Shown here piece by piece: positions 8,301 to 17,861 of a stretch of DNA of 64,000 nt; the first letter of the stretch is position 1; each line of letters begins with the position of its first letter. Position numbers and translations under genes: made by a program. Under the pieces are notes generated by a model. That model made no database searches. It was not told where the DNA came from and saw nothing but the letters and a program-made list of their open reading frames with translations. Source of the DNA: Aquabacterium sp. NJ1 (GTDB taxonomy: Bacteria > Pseudomonadota > Gammaproteobacteria > Burkholderiales > Burkholderiaceae_C); contig NZ_JRKM01000001.1 of the NCBI RefSeq assembly GCF_000768065.1, positions 1,736,001 to 1,800,000 of the forward strand, written 5' to 3'.

Positions 8301-9701
8301 TCAGGCGTTGGACGCGGCCTTGGCGCGCGAATGGGCCAGCAGCTTGAGCACAGCCGTCGACGCCAGGCGCGTGCGCACGGAATCGGCACGGCTGGTCAGC
8401 ACGATGGGCACCCGCGTGCCCAGCACGATGCCCGCGCTGTCGGCCCCCGCCAGGTATTGCAACTGCTTGGCCACCATGTTGCCCGCTTCGATATTGGGCA
8501 CGACCAGGATGTCGGCCAGCCCCGCCACGGCAGACTGGATGTGCTTGGTGCGCGCGGCCTCCACGCTCACGGCGTTGTCGAAAGCCAGCGGGCCATCCAC
8601 GATGCCGCCGGTGATCTGCCCGCGATCGGCCATCTTGCACAGCATGGCCGCGTCGATGGTGGCCTGCATCTCGGGGTTGACGGTTTCCACCGCGGCCAGG
8701 ATGGCCACGCGCGGCTCGGGCACGCCCAGCACGTGCGCCAGGTCGATGGCGTTCTGCACGATGTCGAGCTTGTCTTCGATGCTGGGCGAGATGTTCACGG
8801 CCGCATCGGTCACCAGCAGCATGCGCGGGTAGGTGGGCACGTCCATCACGAAGACGTGGCTGATGCGCCGGCCGGTGCGCAAGCCCGTGGCCGAGGGCAC
8901 GACGGCCGCCATCAACTCGTCGGTGTGCAGGCTGCCCTTCATGAGGGCCTGCACTTCGCCACTGCGTGCCAGGGCCACGGCGCGCTCGGCGGCGGCATGG
9001 CTGTGCTCGGTGTCTTCCAGGCGGAAGCCTGAGATGTCCCAGCCACCGGCCTTGGCCACGGCCTGGATCTTGGCGCGCGGGCCCACCAGCACGGGCTCGA
9101 TCAGGCCATGGCGCGCGGCCTCCAGCGCACCGGCCAATGAATCCGCATCACAGGGGTGCACCACGGCACAAGGCACGGGCGGCGTGTCTTCACAGGCGCT
9201 GAACAGTTTGCCGAACACATCGTTGCGACGCAGGATCACGGCGGGCGGGTCGCGCTGGTCCACCGTCTGGTTGTGCGAGGGGGCCGCCACCGTCACGCGG
9301 CCATTGAGCAACACCGTCTTGCCGCGCGTCACCACGCAGTCCATGACCAGGCGATCAGGTGGCTGCTTGTCCACCACCGTGACCTTGGCCAGCAACTGGT
9401 CGCCCATGCTGACCTGCCCGGCGTATTCAAGGTGGTGGGCCACGATGGTCGTGCCCGGCCCAGGCAGGCGGCGCTTGAGCACACCGTGGATCAAGGCCTC
9501 GGCGCTCACGCCCTCACACACGGGCTCACGCTGGCCGGCGGGCTGCCCGTCTGCAGCCAGCACGGAGGCATCGCCCGACACCAGGGCCAGCAGGGCCACG
9601 TCGTCACGCGTCACGCTGTGGGCCACTTCCACGCTGGCGCCCACCTTGATCTGGTCGTACGTCAGGTTGCTGAATGAGGTCACGGCGGTCAAATCGTTCA
9701 T
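8301..9701 (-). CDS. Bifunctional MaoC-type hydratase/phosphate acetyltransferase
   Basis: This 466-aa fusion joins an N-terminal MaoC-like (R)-specific enoyl-CoA hydratase hotdog domain (about residues 1-150) to a C-terminal phosphotransacetylase domain (about 165-460). The first contains YDQIKVGASVEV; the second contains LMKGSLHTDELM and DAAVNISPSIEDK. The Pta part would make acetyl phosphate from acetyl-CoA for the adjacent AckA; the hydratase part suggests acyl-CoA or polyhydroxyalkanoate intermediates. The start chosen is MNDLTAV at 9701; an upstream in-frame codon at 9773 adds 24 residues without family support. This fusion is a known NCBI-named architecture. Confidence 0.9.
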   Translation of the reverse strand: MNDLTAVTSFSNLTYDQIKVGASVEVAHSVTRDDVALLALVSGDASVLAADGQPAGQREPVCEGVSAEALIHGVLKRRLPGPGTTIVAHHLEYAGQVSMGDQLLAKVTVVDKQPPDRLVMDCVVTRGKTVLLNGRVTVAAPSHNQTVDQRDPPAVILRRNDVFGKLFSACEDTPPVPCAVVHPCDADSLAGALEAARHGLIEPVLVGPRAKIQAVAKAGGWDISGFRLEDTEHSHAAAERAVALARSGEVQALMKGSLHTDELMAAVVPSATGLRTGRRISHVFVMDVPTYPRMLLVTDAAVNISPSIEDKLDIVQNAIDLAHVLGVPEPRVAILAAVETVNPEMQATIDAAMLCKMADRGQITGGIVDGPLAFDNAVSVEAARTKHIQSAVAGLADILVVPNIEAGNMVAKQLQYLAGADSAGIVLGTRVPIVLTSRADSVRTRLASTAVLKLLAHSRAKAASNA

Positions 9702-9869
9702 GTTCGAGGCTACCCATGTTCTGCGCAGATGGTGACTAGCATAGGTCAGGATGGCTGCCGGTGTCGCCACCAATCGCGCGCACTTGATGCAAGTCCAGCC
9801 CTTGGGCGGCCGTCAAGGCCGCGCCGCCGCCCCGGACGCGACGAAGCGCCACACAGGCTGCGTCCCCGC

Positions 9870-11054
9870 TCAGAAAGCCCGCGTCGATTTGATCAGTGCG
9901 GCGGTCACTTCCGACAGGGCCGGCTCCAGCGCCAGCTCGCTGCGGTTGCGGCCCAGCACCTTGGCCCGGTGGAGCGCAGCCTCGGCCCGCTCCAGTGCCT
10001 TGTCCAGCGGTTCCAGCGGGGTCATCTCGGCCACCCCGGCCGAGAAATGCACACGCAGGTCCGGGGCCTGCGGTGGGCCCTCGGCCTTCATCAGGCCATC
10101 GCGCACGCGGTCCATCGCCACGAGGGCCTGGTCTGCGGTGGTCGCCGTCAACAAGATCAGGAACTCCTCGCCGCCCCAGCGTGCCACCAAGTCGGTGTCC
10201 CGCAAGACCTTGCACACCTCTTGCGCAAACAAGCGCAAGGCATCGTCGCCCACCGCATGGCCGTACAAGTCGTTGATGCGCTTGAACGCGTCCAGGTCGA
10301 TCAGGGCCAGCACGCTGCCATCACCGCTGCGCGACTGCAGCTTGAGGTGATGCATGGCCATATCGCGCATGGCCCGGCGGTTGAGCAAGCCTGTCATCTC
10401 GTCCTTGTCCACCAATGTCTGGATGCGGTCCAGTGCGGTTTCGAGCGCCGCCTTTTGCGTGGCCAGCCTGGCACGCATGGTCGTCAACTGCACACCCAGC
10501 AAGGACACTGGCGCCAGCACCGTCAGCAGCACGGTGAAATGCGTCCACTCCATGGCGGGTGCATAGGTTTGGGGCGACAGCTCTGTCAGCGCCACCATGG
10601 TCAGCCCCATCACCAGCAAGGCGTTGCCGGCCATCTGCAGCTGTGCGCGCAAGCCCAGGCTGGAGATCGCGAACAGGGCGATCATCACCTGCAGCGACAA
10701 CATCGCGCCGCGCACCGGGCTCATCACGGCATACACCATGGCCGCGGCCACCTGCGCCACCATGATCTGGGCCACCGCCAGGGAGGGGTCGACAAAGCGC
10801 AGGCTCCAGCCCGTGCGCACCGCCAGGTACATGCCACTGGCCGCCAGCACGCTGCTCAGCTGGCACAGGCGCACGCCCATGGGCGGCAGCTGCCACTGGC
10901 GCAAGCCGAACTCGCACAAGAGGCAGCCCATGGCATACACGAAAGCGGCCATCAGGGCTCGCGAAACGCGCACCCGCTGCAGGAGGTCGGTGCCCAACAC
11001 GGCGTTGAGCAGGCGCGCCAGACCGGACAAGGAAGGCGTGTTGTTTTCAGGCAT
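9870..11054 (-). CDS. Membrane-bound diguanylate cyclase
   Basis: This 394-aa protein would make c-di-GMP from GTP. About six hydrophobic helices fill residues 25-200 as an unnamed membrane sensor. A GGDEF domain follows with DEMTGLLNRRAM, IDLDAFKRINDLYGH and the active-site WGGEEF. An RxxD inhibitory I-site (RDTD) lies five residues before GGEEF, so product inhibition is expected. The active-site residues are intact. The gene stands alone, divergent from the DUF1800 gene. Confidence 0.94.
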   Translation of the reverse strand: MPENNTPSLSGLARLLNAVLGTDLLQRVRVSRALMAAFVYAMGCLLCEFGLRQWQLPPMGVRLCQLSSVLAASGMYLAVRTGWSLRFVDPSLAVAQIMVAQVAAAMVYAVMSPVRGAMLSLQVMIALFAISSLGLRAQLQMAGNALLVMGLTMVALTELSPQTYAPAMEWTHFTVLLTVLAPVSLLGVQLTTMRARLATQKAALETALDRIQTLVDKDEMTGLLNRRAMRDMAMHHLKLQSRSGDGSVLALIDLDAFKRINDLYGHAVGDDALRLFAQEVCKVLRDTDLVARWGGEEFLILLTATTADQALVAMDRVRDGLMKAEGPPQAPDLRVHFSAGVAEMTPLEPLDKALERAEAALHRAKVLGRNRSELALEPALSEVTAALIKSTRAF

Positions 11055-11285
11055 GACACATCGGTGTCGGCAGCCCTCGCGCCGGCTTGAGCGCTACGCC
11101 GGCCACTCGGCCTGCCCTGGCTCATTCGGCCTCGAAAAATGTGAACGCCTTCACGGACACAACCGCTGCCCGACACCCATGAAGTTGAAGCCGATCTGGT
11201 GCCCGTTTGATGCCAGCCGGACAACTTTACATGCCCCCGTTCCACCCTGGTCAACACGCCGCCGAGCCGCTGCGTTCAACAAGCC

Positions 11286-12899
11286 ATGAGCACCACACCG
11301 CCCCCCTCCGCCTCGCCCGCCCTGCTCCGCCGCCGAACGCTCCTGGCCCTGGCAGCCAGCGCCACAGCGGGGTCCTGCGGTTTGTTGACGGCGTGTGCCG
11401 GCCAGCCCCCACAAAACAGCCCCAAGCCGGCCAACGCCCGGCCCCTCGCCCGCCCCATCACCAAGCTCGCCAGCCAGACCAGCCCAGGCGATCCCAGGCT
11501 CTATGTGCTGGTCAATCGCCTCAGCTGGGGCGCCAGTGACGCCGAGCTGAACCTGGCACAGCAGCTCGGCCCCGCCCGCTACGTCGCCCAGCAAACCGCC
11601 TCGTCGCCCCCTGCCGCGCTGCCGCCCGCGGTGCAAACCCAGATCGACCTGCTGACCATCTCGCAAAAGCCGCTCACCGCCCTGCTGGCCGACCTCGACA
11701 CCCTCAAGCAAACCGACGACAAGCAGTCCTACCAGAAGGCGCTCACCCGCCTGGCCCGCGAGGCCGCCAGCCGTCACTTGCTGCGCGCCCTGTACTCGCC
11801 CCAGCAATTGCGCGAGCACATGAGCTGGTTCTGGTTCAACCACTTCAACGTGCACCAGCACAAGCACAACATTCGCGCCATGCTGGGCGATTACGAAGAG
11901 CGCGCGCTGCGCCCCCACGCCCTGGGCCGCTTCCGAGACCTGCTAGGCGCCGTCACCCGCCACCCCGCCATGCTGCGTTACCTGGACAACGACCAGAACG
12001 CTGCCAACCGCCTCAACGAAAACCACGCCCGCGAACTGCTGGAGCTGCACACCCTGGGTGTGGATGCCGGCTACACGCAACACGACGTGCAGGAACTGGC
12101 CCGCGTGCTCACCGGCCACGGCGTGCAACACGGCGACAAGACACCCCATCTGCGCCGCGAACTGGCCGGCCTCTACGTGCGTGAAGGCGCCTACGCGTTC
12201 AACCCCGCACGGCACGATTTCGGGGACAAGACCGTGCTGGGCCGGCACATCCAGGGCCGCGGCGCCGCCGAACTCGGCGAGGTGCTGGACACCCTGGCCA
12301 GCCACCCCGCCACGGCCCGCTTCGTCTGCGGCAAGATCGCCCGCTTCCTGCTCTCCGACACACCGCCCCCGGCACTCATCCAAAGCATGAGCGACACCTT
12401 CCTGGCCAGCCAGGGGCACATCGGCGAGACGCTGAAAGTGCTGTTCAACGCGCCCGAGTTCACGCAGCCCACACCCGGCAAGTTCAAGGACCCGATGCAC
12501 TATGTGATCTCCGCCCTGCGCGCAGCCTACGACGACAAGCCCATCCGCAACACCACGCCCATCATCAACTGGCTCAACTGGCTGGGTGAAGGCCTCTACA
12601 ACCGCCAGACACCCGATGGCTACCCCGCCACCGCCGATGACTGGTCCAGCTCGGGCCAGATGGCGGTGCGCTTCGAGATCGCCCGGGCCATCGGCACGCA
12701 CAGCGCCGGCCTGTTCAAATCCGAAGACGGCACCCCGGGGGGCGAACCAGCCGCCTTCCCCCAACTGGCCCGCGCCAGCTACTACCAGTACACCCGAGCC
12801 ATGCTGGGCCCGGATACCCGCCAGGCCCTGGACAACACCAGCTCGCCCCAGGACTGGAACACCTTGTACCTGTCCTCGCCCGAGTTCATGTACCGCTGA
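11286..12899 (+). CDS. DUF1800-family exported protein
   Basis: This 537-aa protein has a twin-arginine-like N-terminus (LLRRRTLLALAA) leading to a lipobox LLTAC (Cys37), so it is probably a Tat-exported lipoprotein. The body shows typical DUF1800 segments: REHMSWFWFNHFN, then HARELLELHTLG and VQELARVLTGHG, and a C-terminal LYLSSPEFMYR. The family's biochemical role is unknown, but it is almost always paired with a DUF1501 gene, which follows here after 14 bp. Confidence 0.93.
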   Translation: MSTTPPPSASPALLRRRTLLALAASATAGSCGLLTACAGQPPQNSPKPANARPLARPITKLASQTSPGDPRLYVLVNRLSWGASDAELNLAQQLGPARYVAQQTASSPPAALPPAVQTQIDLLTISQKPLTALLADLDTLKQTDDKQSYQKALTRLAREAASRHLLRALYSPQQLREHMSWFWFNHFNVHQHKHNIRAMLGDYEERALRPHALGRFRDLLGAVTRHPAMLRYLDNDQNAANRLNENHARELLELHTLGVDAGYTQHDVQELARVLTGHGVQHGDKTPHLRRELAGLYVREGAYAFNPARHDFGDKTVLGRHIQGRGAAELGEVLDTLASHPATARFVCGKIARFLLSDTPPPALIQSMSDTFLASQGHIGETLKVLFNAPEFTQPTPGKFKDPMHYVISALRAAYDDKPIRNTTPIINWLNWLGEGLYNRQTPDGYPATADDWSSSGQMAVRFEIARAIGTHSAGLFKSEDGTPGGEPAAFPQLARASYYQYTRAMLGPDTRQALDNTSSPQDWNTLYLSSPEFMYR

Positions 12900-12913
12900 C
12901 CCACGAGGCCACC

Positions 12914-14113
12914 ATGCAACGCCGCACCTTCCTGAGCCACGCCTGTGCCGTCTGCGCCGCCAGTGCAACCCTGCCCTTCAGCAGCCGCCTGCTGGCGGCC
13001 ACACCTGATGCGCCGCGCTTCCTGCTGGTCTTCCTGCGTGGCGGCTACGACGCCCTCAGCCTGCTCGTGCCCATCGGCAGCAGCTTCTACCAGGAGGTCC
13101 GCCCGCACATCGCCATCCCGCTGGCTGCAGGCGACCAGGCCGGCGCCGTCGCCCTCAACGCACAGTGGGCCCTGCACCCTGCCGCAGAGGCACCGCTGCG
13201 CCCGCTGCTGCAGGCCCGGCAGCTCAGCTTCATCCCCTTTGCCGGCACGGACGACACCTCGCGCAGCCATTTCGAGACGCAAGACAGCATCGAGCTGGGC
13301 CAACCCTTGGGCGCACAGCGCAACTTCCAGTCCGGCTTCCTCAACCGGCTGGCCTCGGTGCTGCCGGGTAACGCCGCCATGTCCTTCACGGACCAGTTGC
13401 CCACGGTGTTTCGCGGGCCTGTCGATGTCGCCAACACCTCGCTCAAGGGCCAGCTCAAGAACGGCCTGGCCAAGCCGCTGCAATCCGCCCTGGCCAGCAT
13501 GTACCAGCACCACCCCCTGGGTGCCAAGGTGCAGGAGGGCTTCGAGGTGCGCCAGGAAGTCGGCAAGGACATGGCCGGTGAAATGGAAGCCGCCAGCCGC
13601 AACGCCGTGTCCACCAACGGCTTCGAGCAAGAGGCGCGCCGCATGGCCAGGCTCATGCGCGAACGCTATGCCCTGGGCTTCGTGGATGTGGGCGGCTGGG
13701 ACACCCATGTCGGCCAGGGGCAAGTGACGGGCTACCTCGCCACCCGCCTGGGCCAGCTGGCCAGCGGCCTGGCCGGCTTTGCCGAAGAGATGGGGCCCAC
13801 CATGTGGAAACAGACCACCGTCCTAGTCATCAGCGAGTTCGGCCGCACCATGCGCGAGAACGGCAACCGCGGCACGGACCACGGCCACGGCAGCGTCTAC
13901 TGGGCCCTGGGCGGTGGCCTGCGTGGCCAGCCCGTGCTGGGCGAACAAACCAGCATCGAAGCCCGCAGCCTCTTCCAGAACCGGGATCTGCCCGTGCTCA
14001 ACGACTACCGCGCCACCCTGGCCGGCCTGTTTCAGCGCCAGTACGGCCTGTCACCTTCTGCCCTCGACAAGGTGTTCCCCGGCTGCCAGCCGCGCGACAT
14101 CGGCCTGATCTGA
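12914..14113 (+). CDS. DUF1501-family exported protein
   Basis: This 399-aa protein has an alkaline-phosphatase/sulfatase-like fold by family. The N-terminus MQRRTFL with an alanine-rich stretch looks like a Tat signal. The family motifs VFLRGGYDALSLLVP, FVDVGGWDTHVGQ and SEFGRTMRENGN are present; the last is the metal-site-like signature. It is translationally close to the DUF1800 gene and probably acts with it outside the cytoplasm. The substrate is unknown. Confidence 0.93.
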   Translation: MQRRTFLSHACAVCAASATLPFSSRLLAATPDAPRFLLVFLRGGYDALSLLVPIGSSFYQEVRPHIAIPLAAGDQAGAVALNAQWALHPAAEAPLRPLLQARQLSFIPFAGTDDTSRSHFETQDSIELGQPLGAQRNFQSGFLNRLASVLPGNAAMSFTDQLPTVFRGPVDVANTSLKGQLKNGLAKPLQSALASMYQHHPLGAKVQEGFEVRQEVGKDMAGEMEAASRNAVSTNGFEQEARRMARLMRERYALGFVDVGGWDTHVGQGQVTGYLATRLGQLASGLAGFAEEMGPTMWKQTTVLVISEFGRTMRENGNRGTDHGHGSVYWALGGGLRGQPVLGEQTSIEARSLFQNRDLPVLNDYRATLAGLFQRQYGLSPSALDKVFPGCQPRDIGLI

Positions 14114-14314
14114 GCCCTTCGCGAGGTCCTTCACCCCCTGACCGGGGGATCCATTCGAGCCCCTCAACCGGCTTCGCGCGCCAGGTTTTGGCTTGGGCTG
14201 CCATTCCTGCCCCCTACACAGTGCAACCCATTCTTACTATCAATGCCACAGATGCCCGTCATCTGCTGGTGCTGATGTTGCGCCTGATGTAACCCTTACC
14301 TACCGAGGCAGACA

Positions 14315-15076
14315 ATGACCCGTTTCTTCCAGAAGACCCTGATCGCCGCCGCCCTGCTGACCGCCCTGGGCGCCCAGGCCGCCACCGTGACCGTCGCATC
14401 GGGCGGTTCCTACAAGGGCCTGCAGCTCACCGGCGCCGACACCATCTCCTTCAGCTCCGACCTGCTCGGTGCACTGGACACCGGCAAAGTGGTGCTCAGC
14501 CCCGTCAACGGGGCCTCGGGCGTGATCCAGAAGGACGTCGATGGCTACTACACCCAGGCCGACATCACCGCGCAACTGAAGTCCTTTGACATCAACGACA
14601 GCACCAACCGCATCCTCAACGCCTACAGCGTGGGTGGCTCCAACCAGACCTCGCCTTCGCTCAAGAGCGTCTCCAGCGGCGGCTTCGTCACCATCGGTGA
14701 CTTGTGGATCGACCGCACCGCCAAAGTCGTGCACGGCACGCTCACCGGCGGCAACGGCGTGGGCACCATCAACGACCTGATCGTCTGGGACATCACCAGC
14801 ATCCAGGGCGACAGCGCCATCACCGCCGCCGGCAGCTACACCACCACCTTCTCCGGCCTGACGGTGACCACCACCGCCTTCGACGCCATCTCCAAGTCGC
14901 TGGGCCTGCTGACCCTGGGCAAGAGCGCGCTGTCGGGTGTCACCGACTTCGGCACCATCACCTCGCACCTGACCGTGACGGCCGCGACCCCAGCCGTGCC
15001 CGAACCCGCCACCTACGCCCTGATGGGCCTGGGCCTGATCGGCATGACCGTCGCCGCACGTCGCCGTCGCGGCTGA
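14315..15076 (+). CDS. PEP-CTERM sorting-domain protein
   Basis: This 253-aa secreted protein has a signal peptide ending near AQAATVTV (about residue 25). The middle is Gly/Ser/Thr-rich and of beta character. A C-terminal PEP-CTERM tag follows: the VPEPATYALMGLG motif, a hydrophobic helix and an Arg-rich tail. Such proteins are cut by an exosortase (EpsH/XrtA) and linked to extracellular polysaccharide or biofilm export. No exosortase gene is in the window. The gene has its own terminator. Confidence 0.93.
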   Translation: MTRFFQKTLIAAALLTALGAQAATVTVASGGSYKGLQLTGADTISFSSDLLGALDTGKVVLSPVNGASGVIQKDVDGYYTQADITAQLKSFDINDSTNRILNAYSVGGSNQTSPSLKSVSSGGFVTIGDLWIDRTAKVVHGTLTGGNGVGTINDLIVWDITSIQGDSAITAAGSYTTTFSGLTVTTTAFDAISKSLGLLTLGKSALSGVTDFGTITSHLTVTAATPAVPEPATYALMGLGLIGMTVAARRRRG

Positions 15077-15086
15077 CAATGCGTGA

Positions 15087-15116
15087 ACCAGGTCGCAACA
15101 GGCCTGGTGTTTTTTT
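15087..15116 (+). terminator. Rho-independent terminator after the PEP-CTERM gene
   Basis: ACCAGG (15087-15092) pairs with CCTGGT (15103-15108), followed by a T tract. Confidence 0.75.
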
Positions 15117-15199
15117 AGCCGCTTGATGTGGTTCATGGCGCGAGCAAGCCTTCTTGAGGCAAGCTCGCGTTGTTGCTTCCAGGTCCTGGTATCGAGCCG

Positions 15200-16228
15200 A
15201 TGATCCCCTTGCGCACGCTGATGTTTCCGATCCAGTACCAGGAGGTCGGCGAGGCTTTCATGCGCGCCAAAGGCCTGACCACGCCCAGCGCCGCCGAGTG
15301 GCTGGCCACACTCGGGATCGACCCCACCCGCGGCAGCGACGCCCCGGATGTGCCACCCGGCTTCGTGCACGGCGAACACTTTGCTGCGCTCTTGCGCATC
15401 CTGTCGCAACACTGCAGCGACGACCGCGCCCACAGCGAACAGATCCTCGAGTGCTTCCCCGTCTCCGCGCACGGCCCCCTGGGCCTGCTGGCCATCGTGG
15501 CCACCAACATGCGCGAATGCATCGACTACGCCATCCAGTTCGGGCCGCTGGTGATGCCGGCCTTCGGCTTGCGCATGGAGATCATCGACCACCAGGTCCA
15601 CCTGATCTTCGAGCGCCGCACGGACTTTGGCCCGCTCAACAGCCTCATCACCGAAATCACCCTGGGCTGCTACGGCCAGTTCAAGAACTACGCCGATACG
15701 CCCCGCCCTGATGGCGACTACTACTTCCGCCACCAGCCGGACGGCGTGCCGATGTACATCCCGGGCACGCCGCCGCGCTGCATCCATTACGGCTGCCGGG
15801 AGGACAAGCTCGTGTTCCCCGAAGAATTTCTGGATCGCCCCCTGATCATGACCAGCAAAGGCTCACGCAACGCGCTGGAATCCGTTCTCAAGGAACAGGT
15901 GGCGGTGCTGGCGCCCCAGCAGCCCTTCACCCACAAGGTGCGCCAGCTCATCCAGAGCGACGTGCATGCCGGCCTGCCCAGTGAGCTGGCCTCGGTGGCC
16001 ACGCGCCTGGAGATGTCCTCCCGCACACTCAGCCGGCGGCTGCAGGAAGAGCACAGCACCTTTGCCCAGTTGAACGCGCAGATCCGCATCGAGCATGCCA
16101 AGGCGCAGCTCCTGCACACCAACAAGCCGGTATCGCAGATCGCCCTGGAGGCCGGCTTCAACGAAGTCGGCAGCTTCAGCCGGGCGTTCAAGCGCGTCTA
16201 CGACAAGACGCCATCTGAGATGCGTTGA
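15200..16228 (+). CDS. AraC-family transcriptional regulator (arabinose-binding-domain type)
   Basis: From the ATG at 15200 the protein has 342 aa; an upstream in-frame TTG at 15170 is less likely. The N-terminal two thirds match the arabinose-binding-domain family typical of OruR/ArgR-type regulators. The C-terminal AraC helix-turn-helix pair covers about residues 240-340, with VATRLEMSSRTLSRRLQEE and VSQIALEAGFNEVGSFSRAF. Its target is not evident from neighbours; the next gene on this strand is the LysR regulator. Confidence 0.9.
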   Translation: MIPLRTLMFPIQYQEVGEAFMRAKGLTTPSAAEWLATLGIDPTRGSDAPDVPPGFVHGEHFAALLRILSQHCSDDRAHSEQILECFPVSAHGPLGLLAIVATNMRECIDYAIQFGPLVMPAFGLRMEIIDHQVHLIFERRTDFGPLNSLITEITLGCYGQFKNYADTPRPDGDYYFRHQPDGVPMYIPGTPPRCIHYGCREDKLVFPEEFLDRPLIMTSKGSRNALESVLKEQVAVLAPQQPFTHKVRQLIQSDVHAGLPSELASVATRLEMSSRTLSRRLQEEHSTFAQLNAQIRIEHAKAQLLHTNKPVSQIALEAGFNEVGSFSRAFKRVYDKTPSEMR

Positions 16229-16299
16229 GCCCGCTCACACAGAAGCGCCAACCACCGTGACGGCCAGAACCGTTGCATCGAAGAGGAGCACTCCGCTCG

Positions 16300-16629
16300 T
16301 CAATGGACATCCCTTCGCGATTCAGACAACAGCCAGCGACCTCTTGTCATGGCCTCCCACACCATCTTCCAATCACCGAGGAAGCTGTACAAGGGCCAGT
16401 TGAAGGTCGCAGGCTTGTTCTTTTCGAAGACGAAATGCCCCACCCAGGAGAACCCATATCCGACAACGGGCCCAGCCAGGATGACCCACCAGTCCTGGGA
16501 GATCACAGCAAACAAGGTCACCGCAAACCCCAGCAAGGTCCCAACGATGTGCAGGTTACGGCACACGGGATTGCTGTGTTGGGAGAGGTAGAACGGATAG
16601 AACTCACGGAAAGATGAATAGTGCTTCAT
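16300..16629 (-). CDS. DUF962 (Mpo1-like) membrane protein
   Basis: This 109-aa protein has two hydrophobic segments (about 27-45 and 48-65) between conserved polar motifs: FYPFYLSQHSNPVCRNLH at the N-terminus and GHFVFEKNKPATF followed by PLYSFLGDWKM. These match the DUF962/YGL010w family; yeast Mpo1 is a dioxygenase in phytosphingosine alpha-oxidation. The conserved His residues are kept. The bacterial function is not established. It is divergent from the LysR gene, 95 bp apart. Confidence 0.9.
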   Translation of the reverse strand: MKHYSSFREFYPFYLSQHSNPVCRNLHIVGTLLGFAVTLFAVISQDWWVILAGPVVGYGFSWVGHFVFEKNKPATFNWPLYSFLGDWKMVWEAMTRGRWLLSESRRDVH

Positions 16630-16724
16630 GATGGACCCAAGGAAAGTTCATGGGTATGGTGGGCAAGTTCAGGCATGAAATCAAATAGCCAATACAATAC
16701 AGACCCATAACTTTCAGGCATGTC

Positions 16725-17609
16725 ATGCTATCGACTGAAGTGCTGTATTTCATCGAGGTGGCCAGGTGCCGTGGCATGGGGCGTGCGGCGGAGGTCCTGG
16801 GCTTGAGTCAGCCCGCGCTCAGCAAGGCAATCGCGCGACTGGAGCGCGACGCCGGGACGGCGTTGGTGACGCGCCTGCCTCGTGGCATCGAATTAACAGA
16901 TGCTGGTCGCGCGTTTTATGAGCAGGCCTGTCACGCGGCGGCGGCGCTCGAAGATGGTTTACAGGCTGCACGTGACATTGGGGGCGGCCACGCGGGGTTG
17001 TTACGCCTGGGCATGACGCCTGCGACGTCCCATTTTGTGCTGAGCGCGCTTTTCCCACGCTTGAGGCAAGAGCGCCCTGCCGCCGTTTTGAACATCAGAA
17101 CGGCCTTTGGCGACGAGCTCTTTGCGCTGCTGGAACAACAACGCCTCAGTTTCGCCGTAGGACCGGTCCCCCCGCAGATTCCAGATAGCCTGAGCTTTGA
17201 AGTTCTGTACGAAGAAGGCTTCTCAATGGTGTTCAGCCAGGCTCACCCCTTGGCCACCAAAAATGAATTGACGGCGGCCGACCTGGAAGGACTGGAGGTC
17301 GCAGCCCCTGGACCTGATGAAGCCGCACGCCAGGTTGCGGAGCAAACCTTGCGTTCGATGGGTTTGCGCGCCTCAAGGGTCATGGTCGAGGCCAACACGC
17401 TTGAGACACTGTTGTTCGCGACAGCCACTTCACAGTTGGTGACCTTGATCCCCACCGATACGCCGGCCCATCATTTGCCTGAAGGGCTGGTGACCAGGCC
17501 GTTGCCTCGCTCCATCATCAAGCGACAGATCGCCATCTTTTACGGTCGTGGATACGTATCACCAATCGCGGAGCGCGCCATACAGCTCTTGCGTGAACAT
17601 CGTCCGTGA
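16725..17609 (+). CDS. LysR-family transcriptional regulator
   Basis: This 294-aa regulator has the standard N-terminal winged helix-turn-helix (residues 1-60, GRAAEVLGLSQPALSKAIARLE) and a LysR substrate-binding domain (about 90-290). It could regulate the divergent DUF962 gene or something displaced from this locus. The effector is unknown. Confidence 0.93.
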   Translation: MLSTEVLYFIEVARCRGMGRAAEVLGLSQPALSKAIARLERDAGTALVTRLPRGIELTDAGRAFYEQACHAAAALEDGLQAARDIGGGHAGLLRLGMTPATSHFVLSALFPRLRQERPAAVLNIRTAFGDELFALLEQQRLSFAVGPVPPQIPDSLSFEVLYEEGFSMVFSQAHPLATKNELTAADLEGLEVAAPGPDEAARQVAEQTLRSMGLRASRVMVEANTLETLLFATATSQLVTLIPTDTPAHHLPEGLVTRPLPRSIIKRQIAIFYGRGYVSPIAERAIQLLREHRP

Positions 17610-17795
17610 TCACTTCTCACGGTTGAGCCCGCTGGAAATTTCCGTTGGCAACATGTTCAAGGGTACGGCCACTCGTCCCTCCATGCGTATGAGGACGCTG
17701 CTCAACGTCTTCAGATGCCCCTGAATACGCTCAGGCATCACAGACGAGGCACTTACACCAAGCCAGGTGTCCACTCGAAGGCCGATGCCATTCAA
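17610..17795 (-). pseudogene. Possible fragment of a TctC/Bug-type solute-binding protein
   Basis: A 61-codon minus-strand frame contains LRVDTWLGVSASSVMPERIQ, which resembles the late segment of Bug/TctC periplasmic binding proteins (a W-L-G motif, then a P..I...L helix). Nothing upstream extends it into a full gene. It fills most of the 252-bp gap between the LysR and GMC genes. The match is weak and could be chance. Confidence 0.25.
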
Positions 17796-17861
17796 GAGGC
17801 GCGCAGGAGAAGGTGGCTGCAGCCGTCCTGAACATCTTCACGGCAGCCCGGTGAGTCCGAG

